Shown here one piece after another: positions 46,046 through 57,971 of a stretch of DNA of 64,000 nt. The stretch covers positions 34,779,751 through 34,843,750 of the forward strand of contig NC_061867.1 of NCBI RefSeq assembly GCF_907164915.1, written 5' to 3'. A model generated the notes under the pieces. It saw nothing but the letters and a program-made list of their open reading frames with translations, was not told the DNA's origin and ran no database searches. The DNA comes from Impatiens glandulifera (taxonomy: Eukaryota > Streptophyta > Magnoliopsida > Ericales > Balsaminaceae). The translations under genes and the position numbers were made by a program. Position 1 is the first letter of the stretch. Each line of letters begins with the position of its first letter.

Positions 46046-46250
46046 TGCAATTCCAGACGTAGATGATGTTCCATCCACCTTTTTAGATGTTATTCAAAGT
46101 ACTGAAAATATAAAATGGAAAGGCGCTAAGGAAAATGAGATGAAATCTCTTTAGAAGAATGGGAAGAAGGCTATTTGTTGTAATTGGATCTTTACTAAGA
46201 AAAAAAGATTTTTCTAGAAAAAATTGTTGTTCACTAAAGGCAAGTTTGTA
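46046..46250 (+). pseudogene. Ty1/copia reverse transcriptase N-terminal relic
   Basis: Plus-strand readings give PDVDDVPSTFLDVIQSTENI followed by KWKGAKENEMKSL, then KKAICCNWIFTKKK. This is the start of the copia RT domain (EP.....A......W..AM..E...L..N..W......G.K.IG.KWVFK.K). Part of the middle is lost and there is a stop and a frame change. No LTR was seen nearby. Confidence 0.7.
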
Positions 46251-46259
46251 TATATATAC

Positions 46260-47530
46260 AAAAAAATTATAAATTGAATTCAATAATCACAAATGATGTA
46301 ATCACATTTTAAACTTGAGATTATGTTTTATGTTTTAGTTGTTACGCATTATTTAAAGGTGTATTATAAAGATTAAAATTATTATGATTATGATATATGT
46401 GTGTAAATTTTAGAGATTAAAAGAATTATTAGATTTTAGATGGGATGAGTGTGAATTTGAAGGATTAAGATAATGGTGGTTCAAATTAAATCAAATGCAC
46501 AAAATGACGAATTACTTGGAGAAAAATGCCAAAAGTGAAGGTAGATGTTTGTCGATAATGAGTTAGTAAAATGTTAGTATCTGATGTTCAAATTTTTTAT
46601 TATTTGCTCATTTTCATATATGTTTTTTTGGTTGTAATTACAACACATTTAAATGTCTATTTATTAGTTTCTCTAACTTTATAATGGTGACTTTATTTAA
46701 AAATATTCTTACTTTGATTAACAATTTTTTTTAAATATTATATGTTTTAAATATTTTATTTTAATTAAATTGAAATTATGGTCTAGAATATATTTTAATT
46801 ATATATTAACCAATTTAATAACATTATTTTTAGATTAAATCCAATTTTAATTCTGTATATTTTTAAATAGATTCATATAAAATTAATCAATTTAATTAAA
46901 AATTTGTATATGCATTTAATTTGAATTTGAATTTGTTTAAAATTTATAAATTAATTTAATATGATGTTAATTATTAATTTTAAAATGTTAATCATTAATA
47001 TAAATGATTGGTTGTTATTCAATGCCTGTTTCCGATTCCTAGTACAACACACTCTGTTAAACAGAACAACCTCTATTTAACTTACAATACTGAAATCTCA
47101 CATAGAAAGAACACTATGTAATACAACGAAATGATCTAGCAAACTTGTAGACCTTTAGAACTTGAAAGATTGAGCACTTGAAAGAGAGTTCACGTAAAAT
47201 TGCAAAGCAATAGTGAAACAGTGTAAAAACTCCAGAAAGAACGATTGTGCAAATTGTCCTCCAACTTCTTCTTAAATAGATAACTCTTCAACGGATAAAT
47301 TAGATTCAGAGGACACATGTCCTATTTTGGTTGGATGAGTGTTAGGGTAGTACATTAGAGGATATGAGTTTTTGATCGTGGATGTACTGTATGAAAATAG
47401 TGCGTCAAATATTCATTTGAAGATCGTGGTGTACTGGAAACGTACATCACATGAAATTTGAATTAATTTGGCATGTAGAAGTCTTTTATAAGTTTAGTTC
47501 AATTGTTGTGTCAAACTGCCAATAACGGAT
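46260..47530. other. AT-rich DNA, nothing recognised
   Basis: No supportable gene. The last 500 bases are less AT-rich and lead into a tandem repeat. Confidence 0.45.
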
Positions 47531-47532
47531 GC

Positions 47533-47830
47533 TTGATCAAATACCAAATATGATCAAGAACCGAAAACGCTTCATAAAACTGAATTTAATCAAATACCAA
47601 ATTTGATTAAATACCGAAAGCGCCTTGTAAAAACCAAACTAATTAAATACCGAAAGCGCCTTGTATAAAACCAAATTGGTTAAATACCGGAAGCACCTAG
47701 TAGAAGCCAAGCCGATCAAAATACCGGAAGCGCTTCTCCAGAAATACCGAAGAGAACATAGAACTAGAAGGGCTTCTCCAAAAAACTAATTTGGATAAAA
47801 ATACCAGACACGCTTCTTCAGAATACCAAA
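47533..47830. repeat. Degenerate 37-bp tandem repeat
   Basis: Units such as AAATACCGAAAGCGCCTTGT followed by AAAAACCAAACTAATT repeat about seven times with substitutions and small indels; later copies read AAATACCGGAAGCGCTTCTCC. Confidence 0.75.
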
Positions 47831-47851
47831 GTGAAAATGGACAATCCAACT

Positions 47852-48120
47852 AAAAACGTTCTTTAGAGTTAAATACACTTAAAGAAACCGTTACTACTTT
47901 AGAAATTCTAAATTCTAAGAAAGATAAGGAGAATACACTACAAAAAGAAGAAGTTGAGAGATGTAAGGTAGAGTATGTAAAACAACAAAAGAGAATTAAA
48001 CGGTTAGAGTACAACTATATTGATCTAATTCAGGACAAAGTTGTTCTTCAAACTTTCCTAGTATTATGGACTAAGTTAGGGCAACAAACGATGCCAAATA
48101 TTCTCACTCGGGATGGCTGA
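47852..48120 (+). other. Open frame with coiled-coil character, no ATG start
   Basis: Eighty-nine codons are open between a TAA at 47849 and a TGA at 48118-48120. The reading has LELNTLKETVTTLEILNSKK, KEEVERCKVEYVKQQKRIKR and LEYNYIDLIQ, a heptad-like L/V/I spacing with E and K between. There is no ATG until near the end. It could be an exon, or a piece of a retrotransposon Gag; coiled-coil stretches of this kind occur in copia Gag proteins. Confidence 0.35.
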
Positions 48121-48290
48121 TGAAGAAGGATATTGATTCAATCTTTAATTTGGTAAATATGCTTCTTATTCAAATAACATTCATATTCTTTTATCATAAT
48201 GCTATTAATGTTAGTTATAATAATAAAGATTTAAATATGTTGAATTATATGTTTAAATAATTAATAGGTAGATTTAAGTAGGTTGAATTA

Positions 48291-48650
48291 TAGGTTAGTG
48301 TTTTATGAAATTTATTTAGTAAGTTTTCAAGTGATTTAGTTTTATGTTTAATATATAATTTTTTTAATATTGTCAAGAAATCTAGTTTCATATTTAATGT
48401 TGTTTAATTAATAGGTTAGTGTATTATGAAATTTATTTAGTAAGTTTTCAAGTGATTTAGTTTTATGTTTAATACATGAGTTTTTTAATATTATCAAGTG
48501 ATTTAGTTTCATTTTAATATTGTCTAATAAATAGTTTAGTGTTTTATAAAATTTATTTAGTAAGTTACAAGTAATTTAGTTTTATGTTAAATATATGGGT
48601 TCTTTTAATATTGTCAAGTGATTTAAATTCATGTTTGTCTTTTCAAGTGA
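48291..48650. repeat. 120-bp tandem repeat, three copies
   Basis: TAGGTTAGTGTTTTATGAAA, then TTTATTTAGTAAGTTTTCAA and GTGATTTAGTTTTATG, recurs at 48291, 48411 and 48531. The third copy is the most changed. Confidence 0.85.
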
Positions 48651-49640
48651 TTTAGTTTTATGACCAATATATAAGTTGTATAATGTTTTCAAATGCTATT
48701 GGAGAATGCATCATGATGGGTGGGATGGGTCTTGGGCTTCAAAAGCAGTAAGAAAATTAGAATTGTATATCGTTCAATATATAAACTTGATTGTAAATCT
48801 AATTGTTTATTTTGTTTAAATTATACAGATTTGCAAAAATGGAGATGGATGAATTAAAACTATTTGGAAATACCGTTTTGTGTAATAGTTGATGAATTTA
48901 ATTTGCAAATATGTTTTGTAAATTTGAATGAATTATGTTGGTTTACTAAGAATTGATACATGAATCATTTCAAATTTATTTAAATTGAATTACAATATTA
49001 GTTTTTGAAATAATGCCCTGAAGGTTGCAAAAATTATGCAAATTTAATTCAAAATTTGAAAATATATTTTATAGCATTATGAAAATCATGCATTTAAAAT
49101 AATGCAATTGAAGGTATATAAGTTATTATTAATAGTAATGCAAAGTTGTGAATAATGTAATTGTAAGAATAATTGCAGTATTATCAATAATATAATTTTA
49201 GTTGTGATAATGCGAAGAAAGTTGAAGATCAGTTACATAAATATAATACAAATGATAATGCTATAATATAAATTGGGTAATTCAAAAAAAATTAACAACT
49301 AAATAATGAAAATTGAATTAGACATATTTGTAATTCAAAAGCATCAATGAATCATTATTACTTCACAATATATAAATTCTAATACAACAATCAAGATTAA
49401 ATTTCAATTTAAATATTTCAGAAAACAGTAATTTCATAAATACAGTTATACAATTTCAGATTCATTAAGATTAACATGCATATTATACAATTTAAGTTTA
49501 CATTCATCATGAATCAAACTAAAACTATATTAAATAGCAAATATTTCATAAATAGACTTAAAAAATATAGAAATTTAAAAACAACATGAATTAAACTGGA
49601 ACTATATCATACATATTATATAATGATAAATGATTGGGAG
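48651..49640. other. AT-rich DNA, nothing recognised
   Basis: No gene, terminal repeat or tandem array I can support. Confidence 0.5.
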
Positions 49641-49643
49641 AGG

Positions 49644-49795
49644 GAATTTGAGAGAGGGAATGGGAGGGAATGATGTGGCGCAATTTGATTAACCAAAAAA
49701 ATAACAAAGTTTCTCCATTCTCTCTCTCCTCATCTTTTATCCTTTTTTTCAACCAGTGATTTAGTGACACATCATTCCCTCCCTCAAATTTCATC
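49644..49795. mobile_element. Small inverted-repeat (MITE-like) sequence
   Basis: AATTTGAGAGAGGGAATGGG with AGGGAATGATGTGG on the left is mirrored by CACATCATTCCCTCCCTCAA with ATTTC on the right, with about 85 bases between. The left arm has a 10-base expansion. No target duplication could be fixed. Confidence 0.45.
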
Positions 49796-49886
49796 GCCTA
49801 TTACTCCTCTTATATAATTTCAGTTTAAAAAATACATGAAGATACATATTATTTATTAAACTAGTGCATACATATCTTATAAATAT

Positions 49887-51678
49887 TAGGGATGGCAACG
49901 GGTACCCTACCCGCCGGGTAGTGAAGTACCCATACCCGAACCCGATTTTCAAATTACTACTCGACCCCAAACCCGACGGGTATCTCTATTTATATCCTCA
50001 TCCCCGATTCGTCGGGTATCCGATCCCCGACGGGTACTCCATTACCCGATATTAAATATTAAAAAATTATATTTTAATTAACTAAAATTATATAAATTTA
50101 ATATAATATGTTACTACAAAATATAATTAACCTAAAACTATTAATAAATATTATATCCTTAAACATAAAATCATCCACACTATAAAATATAAATTCATCC
50201 ATACTACATAATATAAATTCATCCATACTATAAAAATATAAATAAAATTAAAAGTGATAGAACATAATTCTTAAATAAACACAAAAACTTCAAAGATTAT
50301 CAAATTAGTTTTCTCACAAAAAAACAACATTCTTGATTACACTTCTTCAACACATTTAAATTACAACCTACAAAATTAATAAAAAAAATAATCATCATTA
50401 ACAAATAAAAAATAGAATTAAGATTAAAGTATTTAACAAATAAAAAATAAGGATTGATATGATTCTTTTCCTTGGTCTTATATATTAATAGTTTTTCTAA
50501 AATATTTATAAAAATAAATAACTAATATATTGAACTATATTCCCTAAATATAGTTAAGTATAGTATTTAAAAAAACTCTTTTATTTTTGAACTAATATAT
50601 TGATACTAAATATAAGAAACTTTTAATATTCTTTAAAAAATTATCTGACCCTTTATTTTTTCCTTTAAACAAAATAAATTTATTTATTGTATTACTTTAT
50701 TAAATTATATATTATTTTATAAAAAAGTATTTAATAATATTAATATTCTATTATAACTTACAACCCTAGTTTGTGAGTTGTGAAAATCTATCTAACTGAT
50801 ATATTTATATAATGTTTGATGTGATTTATTTAATCTGAGTCAAATAACTGATAGGCATATTATATATATAATGAAAGTATGCCTAAATTTCTTGTCGCAT
50901 ATATTAGTTATGCCTATATGTATAATATAGGAAAATGTCTAGTATTTAAGAGATTCCACATATTAAACAAAAAGTCTATAAATAATGAAAGTATTACTTA
51001 CCTACGTGTGTTGTAGACTTGTAGTATTGTAGAACTTACAGAAAAAATCAACTTTATTTATGTTAAAACGGAAGAAGAATATACAAAATAAATATTGAAG
51101 ATTAAGTTAATAAATAAATTTAAAATTGTAAAAGTTGAAGAACAAACATAATTTTATTAAATGAAAACATTACGTACTTGCATAGTTATGTGACTTATGT
51201 TGTAGAAGTTGAAAAATATAACATTTTTTTTATTGGAGACTTTGAACAAAAACTAGAAGAGGGTTGAAGAAGATAGAAGTTGAAAACTTGAACTCTTGAA
51301 GTAAGGTTGAATGGAGATACTATGAGAGTGAAACACTTATTACAAATGAATGAAATGATGTTAAGCGTGATGATGCGTGTGGGAAATGATATTAAGCGTG
51401 ATGTTAAGAGTAATGATAAAATAATTAATATATTTATTTAATGATAGTTAGTAGTTACAACTTGTGACGTGGAATTTGATAAGTCAGTTAAATTTTATTA
51501 ATATTTAATATATTCGGGTATTGGTTTTGGGTTTCCATCACTCCCTATCCCCGAACCCGAATGGGTACCATTTCCCTCCCCATCTCCGACCCCGACCCCA
51601 AATCCGATTTAAAATACCCGAACCCAATCATCGGGTACCTACGGGTATCGGGTATACGGGTATCCATTGACATCCTTA
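49887..51678. mobile_element. Non-autonomous hAT element
   Basis: The left end TAGGGATGGCAACGGGTACC and the right end, read inward, TAAGGATGTCAATGGATACC, are clear imperfect inverted repeats of the hAT type, and both are followed by subterminal CGGGTA/TACCCG and CCCGAACCCGA motifs. The flanking 8-mers ATAAATAT and ATAGACGT match at five positions, so any target duplication has decayed. The 1792-bp interior has no transposase. It is not closely related to the hAT at 7151. Confidence 0.72.
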
Positions 51679-52150
51679 ATAGACGTGTCACTAAGATGAA
51701 AGCAAGGTATGCAGACAACATTGTCTAATAAGTGTATTTAAGACGACTTGTCTTAAGCCGAGTGAGACAACTGTCTTAATTTTATCAATACACTGTCGTT
51801 TAAACTCCCCTTTGACAATGAACGGTCACAATTTTAAAATAAATGGAGGGAAAATATTTATTTTAAAAATAACATGAAGACACGTGTCTTGTCATGTGAT
51901 GTAAAATGTGACATACACGCATAATTAATTTATTACCACACACATACTTATTTAATGATGTCTTTTATTTAATTTTAAAGACACACGTCAGTTAGAATAT
52001 ATGAAGGGTTTCTTGCACGCCTAAAACGTTTCATTATCCTTATTTGCGTTTTCTGAAACCATAATATTTGTTTTCTCTCTAGAACTCTCTACCTTCTCTC
52101 TAGAAATTCAGTTTTCTTCTTCTTCATCTTCAGTTTTTATATAAACCCTA
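51679..52150. other. Spacer and leader of the following gene relic
   Basis: No gene up to 52154. TATATGAAGG near 51999 and a CT-rich stretch (CTCTCTAGAACTCTCTACC) before 52154 look like a decayed promoter and leader of the type found before the other accessory genes. Confidence 0.4.
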
Positions 52151-52153
52151 AAG

Positions 52154-55045
52154 ATGACTTCATTTGCTCAAAATACATTTTGAATCCGTCTACGCTTTAG
52201 GGTTACCGGCGATGATCGAAATGTTCAAAACCCTAGAGGCTTCTAGTTTGAGGAAGTTTCTTAGGGGTCCGTTCACCGTTCACGAACCTCCGGTTCGTGA
52301 GTTCTTTGCGACTGCCAAGTTGGTCGGAGACACCGTTCAAGTGGCGATGAAGGGAATAGAGGTTTCCATCTCCGAAGAACTACTTGCCCAACATTTTAGG
52401 TTCCCGATGGAAGGGCTTATAAACTTCGACCAGACTCAGGAAGATGATGTAATGGAAATGCAAATGATCTTTTCAGACGTCTCCATTCCCATTGATACTC
52501 ACGGGAAGAAGAAATTCCTGAAGACGGAGTTATGTCTCCTCAATGACATCATCTCCAAATCTCTCCAGGAGAGGGTAGGATCGTTCGATGCCTACACCCA
52601 TGAGAGATTTGAGATAATGGTGTCCATAAATAAAGGAACGCCCATCAAGTGGTCGTTCGTTCTCTTCTCAACTTTGACGTTGATGGTGACGATGCCAAAG
52701 AAGCAGCATGTTGGCTTCTTAGTTCAACTCACCAGGTTGTTTGAGGAGCTACAGGTGAACTTGGGAAACGGTGCTAGCATTCTTACTAGCAGGGTAATGA
52801 CCAGTAGTACTGTTGGGAATTATATTCTAAAGATGAAGGCTATTATGGAGTCCAAGACCAGTCTCGACTCATCCATTCAGCAGTCGACCACTCTGTATAG
52901 GCACACAACCGCCTCTCGTCGTTCAAACCCTGCAAATAAAAGGAAGTTAAGGGTGGAGGAGTCGGCTACGAGCTCCAACAGTCAGAAGCGTGTCTCTGTT
53001 GGAGAGACCGCTGAGGTTGCCTCCAATGCAAAGAAGGCCAAACTAGTTGAATCCCCTATTGTAGAGGTGCCTCTTTTTGTAGCCTCTATTTTGTCTTCGG
53101 CCGTAGTTCCTACTGAGGTCTCTACTTTAGGACTAACTGAAGAACCAGTATATGTTGAAGTTGCTGACCAAGGTGCTGAAACCCCTACTGCAAAGGCATC
53201 TCCCAAGGTAGCCTCTAAAGTTGCTCTAGCCGAAAGCCTATAGTTGTCTTTACTGAGGGACCGATTGAAACACCAGTTGCTAAGTTAGCTGGTATTATTG
53301 TTGATAAACATGCAGGCAACATTTCTATTACCCCTACTGTAGAGCTAGTTGCGGTGCCTACTGGTCTGGTTGCTGAAACACCAGTTACTTAGACAGTGAT
53401 TTCCTCCACTACAGAAACAGTTGATGGCCCTACTACAGCTCAATCAAAAGCAGCATTTTCAAAAGTTGTTGTCCCCATCTCAAGCGTCTCTCCAGCGGCT
53501 ATCAACAGACAGGTTCAAGCTACAAAAGGAATCAATTTCAGGAAACATGTCCCTTCTACTAAGCCTGCCGAAGTTGCAGGAAATGGTAAAGACCCCTCGG
53601 TCTATATCTCCGAGCCTCAATCGATTGTGAAACAATCAATCGACCTCATACTAGAAGAGGTTGAAGCAACTACTTTAGAGAGTCTCGAACTCTTCGATAA
53701 ATGGAGCAGCATAAGGCTCCATAAGCAATTCTGTCAGGTCTTCCAAAGTGTTAATCTGATTAAGTAGTGCAAAGCGTTGATTGGACTGTAGAAATCAGTC
53801 CTGACTTGGGCTTGCACCGACAAAGTTCATGTAGCTCTAAAGAGGGGAGAGCTAGTTTCGTCCATAGCCATAGGGGGTGCCTTGCTCCCTATCATCTGCC
53901 AAAGGAAGGAAAATTACAACCCTCTTGAAAGAACAACATGGCTGGATGCCAGGATCAATATCTAGTTGGAATAGATCCTTGACTCATTCCGCTAAGTTGC
54001 ATTAACCTTCATTCATGGCACGGAGTCTTCCGGCCTTGTTGAACTACATAAGGAGATGTCTTTGGTTGTGCTGAACAACTCAGATGCCAAATAGAAAATT
54101 CTGTTCATTGAAAAGTTTCCATACGCTATTGTTGAGCAGCAACTCCTAATTATTGAAGAGTAGCCTCTTCCTGCTGCAAAGCAGCCATCTCTCCAAGTTG
54201 TTGAGCAACAGTAGCTCCCTTCTAATGAGAAGGAGTTATCTCATGTTTCTGAACACCTCTCCTCCCCTACTCACGAGAAGGAGCCCTCCTCTGCTCCTGA
54301 GAAGCGCATCTCCCTTACTCCTGAGCAGAAGTCGTCTGTTTTAGAGAAGGAGCCTTCTGCAGCTGCTAAGCAGCATTCCGCCCCTATTTCCAAAAGGCAT
54401 CTTTTGTAACTTCTAGTCAGCACTCCTCATCTACATTTGAGAAACAGTTTTCTCAAGTCGGTGTGAAATTTCTTCAGACAAGGAGCAGCAGCAACAGACG
54501 TTTGAAGAGAGGCGATCATCATCTCCTTCCAAATAGCTTACTCATTCCGCCTCCAAGTATAATTCCCTTCCGGCTAAATCTGTTCACTCTGAAGAAGTGA
54601 CTGGATTTCTCAAGGATTTGTGTTAAGAGATTTAGGGAGTAGACGGAGAGTCTCGAGCATTGATCAAGGTGCCTACTCCTCGAGATTCATCTTCCGAAAG
54701 AAATCTAGAGCCGTCTGCGATTGAGGTAAGTATTTGAGCCTCCCCTCTTCGCACCCTCCAAGTTGGTTCCCATCTTGAACAGTCAAATCCTTCTCCCCCT
54801 GAGGAGTCATCTCGGGGAACAGTAGATCTCTACAGCTTCATCATCGACACAATTGCGCCACTACATCAGAGCATCACAACAATCTTCGGTGAGTTGGAGC
54901 TTCTGAAGGAGCAGTCTGCTAACACCTCAAAGGGAACGACCTCGGTAATATCGGCACAGAAAAATGTCCTTAGCCAAGTATCGAGGACTTCTATTGAACC
55001 TGTCCAACCCCCGGTCCACCAGCGGCGACCTAGATTCAAAAATAA
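52154..55045 (+). pseudogene. Accessory gene of copia type (gene C-like), degenerated
   Basis: The longest open part (52164-53243, 359 codons) has the domain shared by A, B and C: LRKFLRGPFTVHEPPVREFF, EVSISEELLAQHFRFPMEGL, FLKTELCLLNDIISKSLQE and TPIKWSFVLFSTL. The natural ATG is probably at 52154, one base out of frame, so a frameshift lies near 52170. Downstream, frame 53396-53767 and shorter ones contain VEATTLESLELFDKWSSIRL and serine/proline/glutamate-rich text with many stops. The length of about 2.9 kb fits gene C. It is on the plus strand, opposite to the neighbouring element, and no pol lies upstream of it, so it belongs to a different, older insertion. Confidence 0.75.
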
Positions 55046-55121
55046 CTTTATATATATTTATAGATGACCGGAAAAGACAAAGCATAAATACTAAGGCAAG
55101 TAAGAAAAGGAAGGATAGTCC

Positions 55122-57794
55122 CTATTCAGAATCTGTGAAGTCATAGGCACTCTTCTTTTTCGTCGGTTGCGGTTGCCTGGTCTGTTGGAAGGGTCGTTGT
55201 CTTTTCGATCGGGACCGCAGTTGTTCCTCGACTTCGTCCTCGACTAGGTCGGTTTGCTGCGAAGTACCCGTAGCAACCGGGTCAGAGATTTTATTTATCA
55301 TTTCGACTATCCAAACTTTCTTAGGGGCCACCCTCTTTCTCTTCTTCGGTTCTGAAGCGGAGGCGGCCGCCTTCTTCTTTTTCTCGTTTGCCTTTGCAAA
55401 TTCGGCCAGGTTCCGTTTTTGCTCTTCCAATCGTGCTGCATCCTCCGCAGCCTGACTGGCCACTTTCTCGGCATACCCTGGGTATAAGGCCTCGGCTCTT
55501 CTTATTCTTTCGGCCTCCAAATCTGCTTCGGTCAGTTGGGCCGATCGCGGCGCCCCTTTATTCTTGCTAGCTTCGGCGTCCAGCGCATCCTGGACCCTTT
55601 TAGCCACTAGAGCATCAGCCTCTATAGCCGCGGCATCTGCGTTCTCCTTAGCCTTTAGAATTTCAGCCATCTGTTCGGTAAGGGCCTTTACTTCGGTCAC
55701 GAGATCTTCGTTTTTCTTTTCCAGTACCGAGACCCGGTCGATTTTCTGGTCGACTCGTTCGAAGTCCTTCTTTAAGTCTGAGGTCATAGCCTCCAGAGCT
55801 GCGGTTCGCTGAACACAATTTTCGCGCTCACCGGCCTCTTCCCACAGCCCGGTGCTGAGTTCCGCTAGGCGTGCTTGATGTTGATCCATAAGCTGTTTTG
55901 TCACATCGGCGAACTGCAGGGCCGAATCAAATATTTTATTGCAACTATCCTTGAGCGGTTGAAACTTGGACACTTCGTGTACTTGAACGCGGTCATCGAT
56001 CCGCTCTGAAATGGATGCGTCAAGCTGCTGAAGTCGGTTCTCAACCCGCTCCGAAACTGCTGCTTCAAACTTTTGAAGTCGGTCATCAATCCATTCTTGA
56101 GGAGGGACTGAAGCGGTGACCTCCGGTAGTGGAGGAGGCATTGATTGCTCGGTGGGGTTAGGATCGGCTCTTTCATCGAGATTTAACTGTGCATCCTCCT
56201 CATTTGGAGGTTCTAATTGTGACGCATCCTCTAAGTTCGGCACCTCAATTTCCAGGTTTGGAACCGCATCTTCTAAGTTTGTAACCTCAACTCCCAATGT
56301 CGGTATCGATTCCGCAACTTCCCTTGAAGGTGTTTTACTGTTAACTGGAAATTCTTCTATTACCGGAGCAGTGTAGACCGGTACTTGCTTTTGGTTGCAT
56401 ATTGCTTCCAGCCGCTCTATTTCTCGACGTATTTCCAGTTTGCCCTTTTCAAGCTTTGATAAAGCTCTCGGCGCTACGGTACACACCGATCCCCCCTCGG
56501 CATATTCTTCCTTAATCTTCCTGATGCGCCTTTTTAGTTTCCGAAGATGGCTTCTCGGTATCAGGAGGCAGGTTCGGCATTGTACCTCCTGAATTGTTTT
56601 GGATTTTGTGAGGCGTAAGATCATGTCCTCTACCTCCTCCAATCTGTCGAAGCAATTCTGTTGCGGGAGGTCCGGTAGAATGTCTTTATATTTTGTGTTG
56701 AAGCGGTACTCATGCCACTCCAAATATAGGTCTATAACGTCCTCGTCTCGCTTGTTTATGCCCTGAAAGATTTTCTGGGCTAATCTTTCGGCCTCGGTCT
56801 CGTCGGCCTCTTCCTTGTTGTGGCCTTCATCATTGTCTCCTTCATCAACCCCGTCTTCACCCTCGGTGGTTTCAGGATTAGCGCTTTGTTCGGCATCGTT
56901 CGGACTCCGAGCCGAATGATCTTCGTCATTGACCGTTCTGTCATCGGTCCTCTCCGTTTCGGTTTCCTCAGGGGCCCACTCCTCATCTTCTGTTTGTTGA
57001 GGTGGGTCCTCGAAAGTTATCTTTTCTTTCCTCTTTCCTCCGGTCTTTGCTTTTGCCGGGGCATCTTTCTTTGCGGCCTTCTTCTTTCGGCCACCTGTGG
57101 AACTGGAGGCCGACTGCGGTCTTGGAAGAAATTGCCTCGATCGAATGATGCAACGGTTTGCTAACGCAACACCGGGACCGACGTTGAGTTTTAAGTGGAT
57201 GAAGATCTTACCGAGGGGCACGGCATATCCCCATGACCGGGTTGAATCCGGTTTCACCATGTCCATGAGGTTGCCGAACACTGCTCTTGCCCAGTTAACC
57301 TCTTTTCCTTCCAGCAGACCGATTATCATCTTGATTTTGTCTTTGGTGAGGTTGCTGAAGTTTCCTCCCATTGCCAGTATCGCCCTGGCGAAAACGTCAC
57401 ATGCCAGGATATATTCCGGCTTCAGCATATTTTTACTTCCGGATGTCGTGATTGGCTCAGTGGTTGCCGATAAAAATTGGCACGCTGTCTCAAAGGTGTC
57501 ATTGTCTATTTCTGCCTTTGCATCCTGGCCAGTTGTTGGGAGACGCAAGCTTTCGGCCACCAAAGCTTCGGTGATCTCGATTTGAGAACCGCAAACCGTT
57601 GCGATGATCCTGTCGTAAGAGATGATTGCGGTGTTGAAGAATTCTTCGACCGCTTCCTTGTAAATCACGTGAGGACCGTCTAGGAAATATCCCAGCCGGT
57701 CAATAACATCCTTCGCTTCGGTCGTCCCATTCTGCCGGATTTCTTCGAAATCCACTTGAGAATAGAGTTTGAACAGCGCCGAATCACGACCCAT
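55122..57794 (-). CDS. Accessory gene C, intact, about 890 residues, unknown function
   Basis: The frame is open from 57962; I choose the ATG at 57794 because it follows a TATA box by about 100 nt and begins the shared domain (MGRDSALFKLYSQVDFEEI). Residues 1-205 hold FLDGPHVIYKEAVEEFFNTA, QIEITEALVAESLRLP, LKPEYILACDVFARAILAMG and VNWARAVFGNL. Then come a basic run (GRKKKAAKKD), a long acidic stretch (about 255-335), a helical region rich in E, Q and R with repeated ERV.NRLQQLDASISERIDD, a predicted-coil region with ALEAMTSDLKKDFERVDQKI, and a C-terminal basic part (PKKRKRVAPKK, RSRSKRQR) that could be a nuclear localisation signal. No enzyme motif is evident. It is the intact counterpart of the gene at 14910-17927. 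Confidence 0.8.
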   Translation of the reverse strand: MGRDSALFKLYSQVDFEEIRQNGTTEAKDVIDRLGYFLDGPHVIYKEAVEEFFNTAIISYDRIIATVCGSQIEITEALVAESLRLPTTGQDAKAEIDNDTFETACQFLSATTEPITTSGSKNMLKPEYILACDVFARAILAMGGNFSNLTKDKIKMIIGLLEGKEVNWARAVFGNLMDMVKPDSTRSWGYAVPLGKIFIHLKLNVGPGVALANRCIIRSRQFLPRPQSASSSTGGRKKKAAKKDAPAKAKTGGKRKEKITFEDPPQQTEDEEWAPEETETERTDDRTVNDEDHSARSPNDAEQSANPETTEGEDGVDEGDNDEGHNKEEADETEAERLAQKIFQGINKRDEDVIDLYLEWHEYRFNTKYKDILPDLPQQNCFDRLEEVEDMILRLTKSKTIQEVQCRTCLLIPRSHLRKLKRRIRKIKEEYAEGGSVCTVAPRALSKLEKGKLEIRREIERLEAICNQKQVPVYTAPVIEEFPVNSKTPSREVAESIPTLGVEVTNLEDAVPNLEIEVPNLEDASQLEPPNEEDAQLNLDERADPNPTEQSMPPPLPEVTASVPPQEWIDDRLQKFEAAVSERVENRLQQLDASISERIDDRVQVHEVSKFQPLKDSCNKIFDSALQFADVTKQLMDQHQARLAELSTGLWEEAGERENCVQRTAALEAMTSDLKKDFERVDQKIDRVSVLEKKNEDLVTEVKALTEQMAEILKAKENADAAAIEADALVAKRVQDALDAEASKNKGAPRSAQLTEADLEAERIRRAEALYPGYAEKVASQAAEDAARLEEQKRNLAEFAKANEKKKKAAASASEPKKRKRVAPKKVWIVEMINKISDPVATGTSQQTDLVEDEVEEQLRSRSKRQRPFQQTRQPQPTKKKSAYDFTDSE

Positions 57795-57896
57795 GTTGAA
57801 GAGTTTGCGAATGAGAGAAAACGGCTTCAAAGAGTTTAGAAAAGTTAGAGAGATAAAGTGAATTCGCGTGAGAATGAAAGAAATGACCGAAGGCCC

Positions 57897-57905
57897 CCTT
57901 TTATA
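57897..57905 (-). promoter_or_regulatory. TATA box of gene C (right element)
   Basis: The minus strand reads TATAAAAGG, 103 nt before the ATG at 57794, with a leader containing ATCTCTCTAAC and TTTTCTCTC. Confidence 0.7.
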
Positions 57906-57971
57906 GTCACGGTTTGGAAGCCCAACCGTCCCATCATGAATGGGCGGGAATTTTCCCTCCAAGATGAAAGT

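Noticed and set aside
54964..55146. 60-codon plus-strand frame ending ESVKS
   Set aside because: Its second half is antisense to the end of gene C and its first half is the decayed tail of the plus-strand relic; not a separate gene.
56820..57585. Plus-strand open frames of 114 and 162 codons
   Set aside because: Antisense to the intact gene C, which explains their openness through its codon use.
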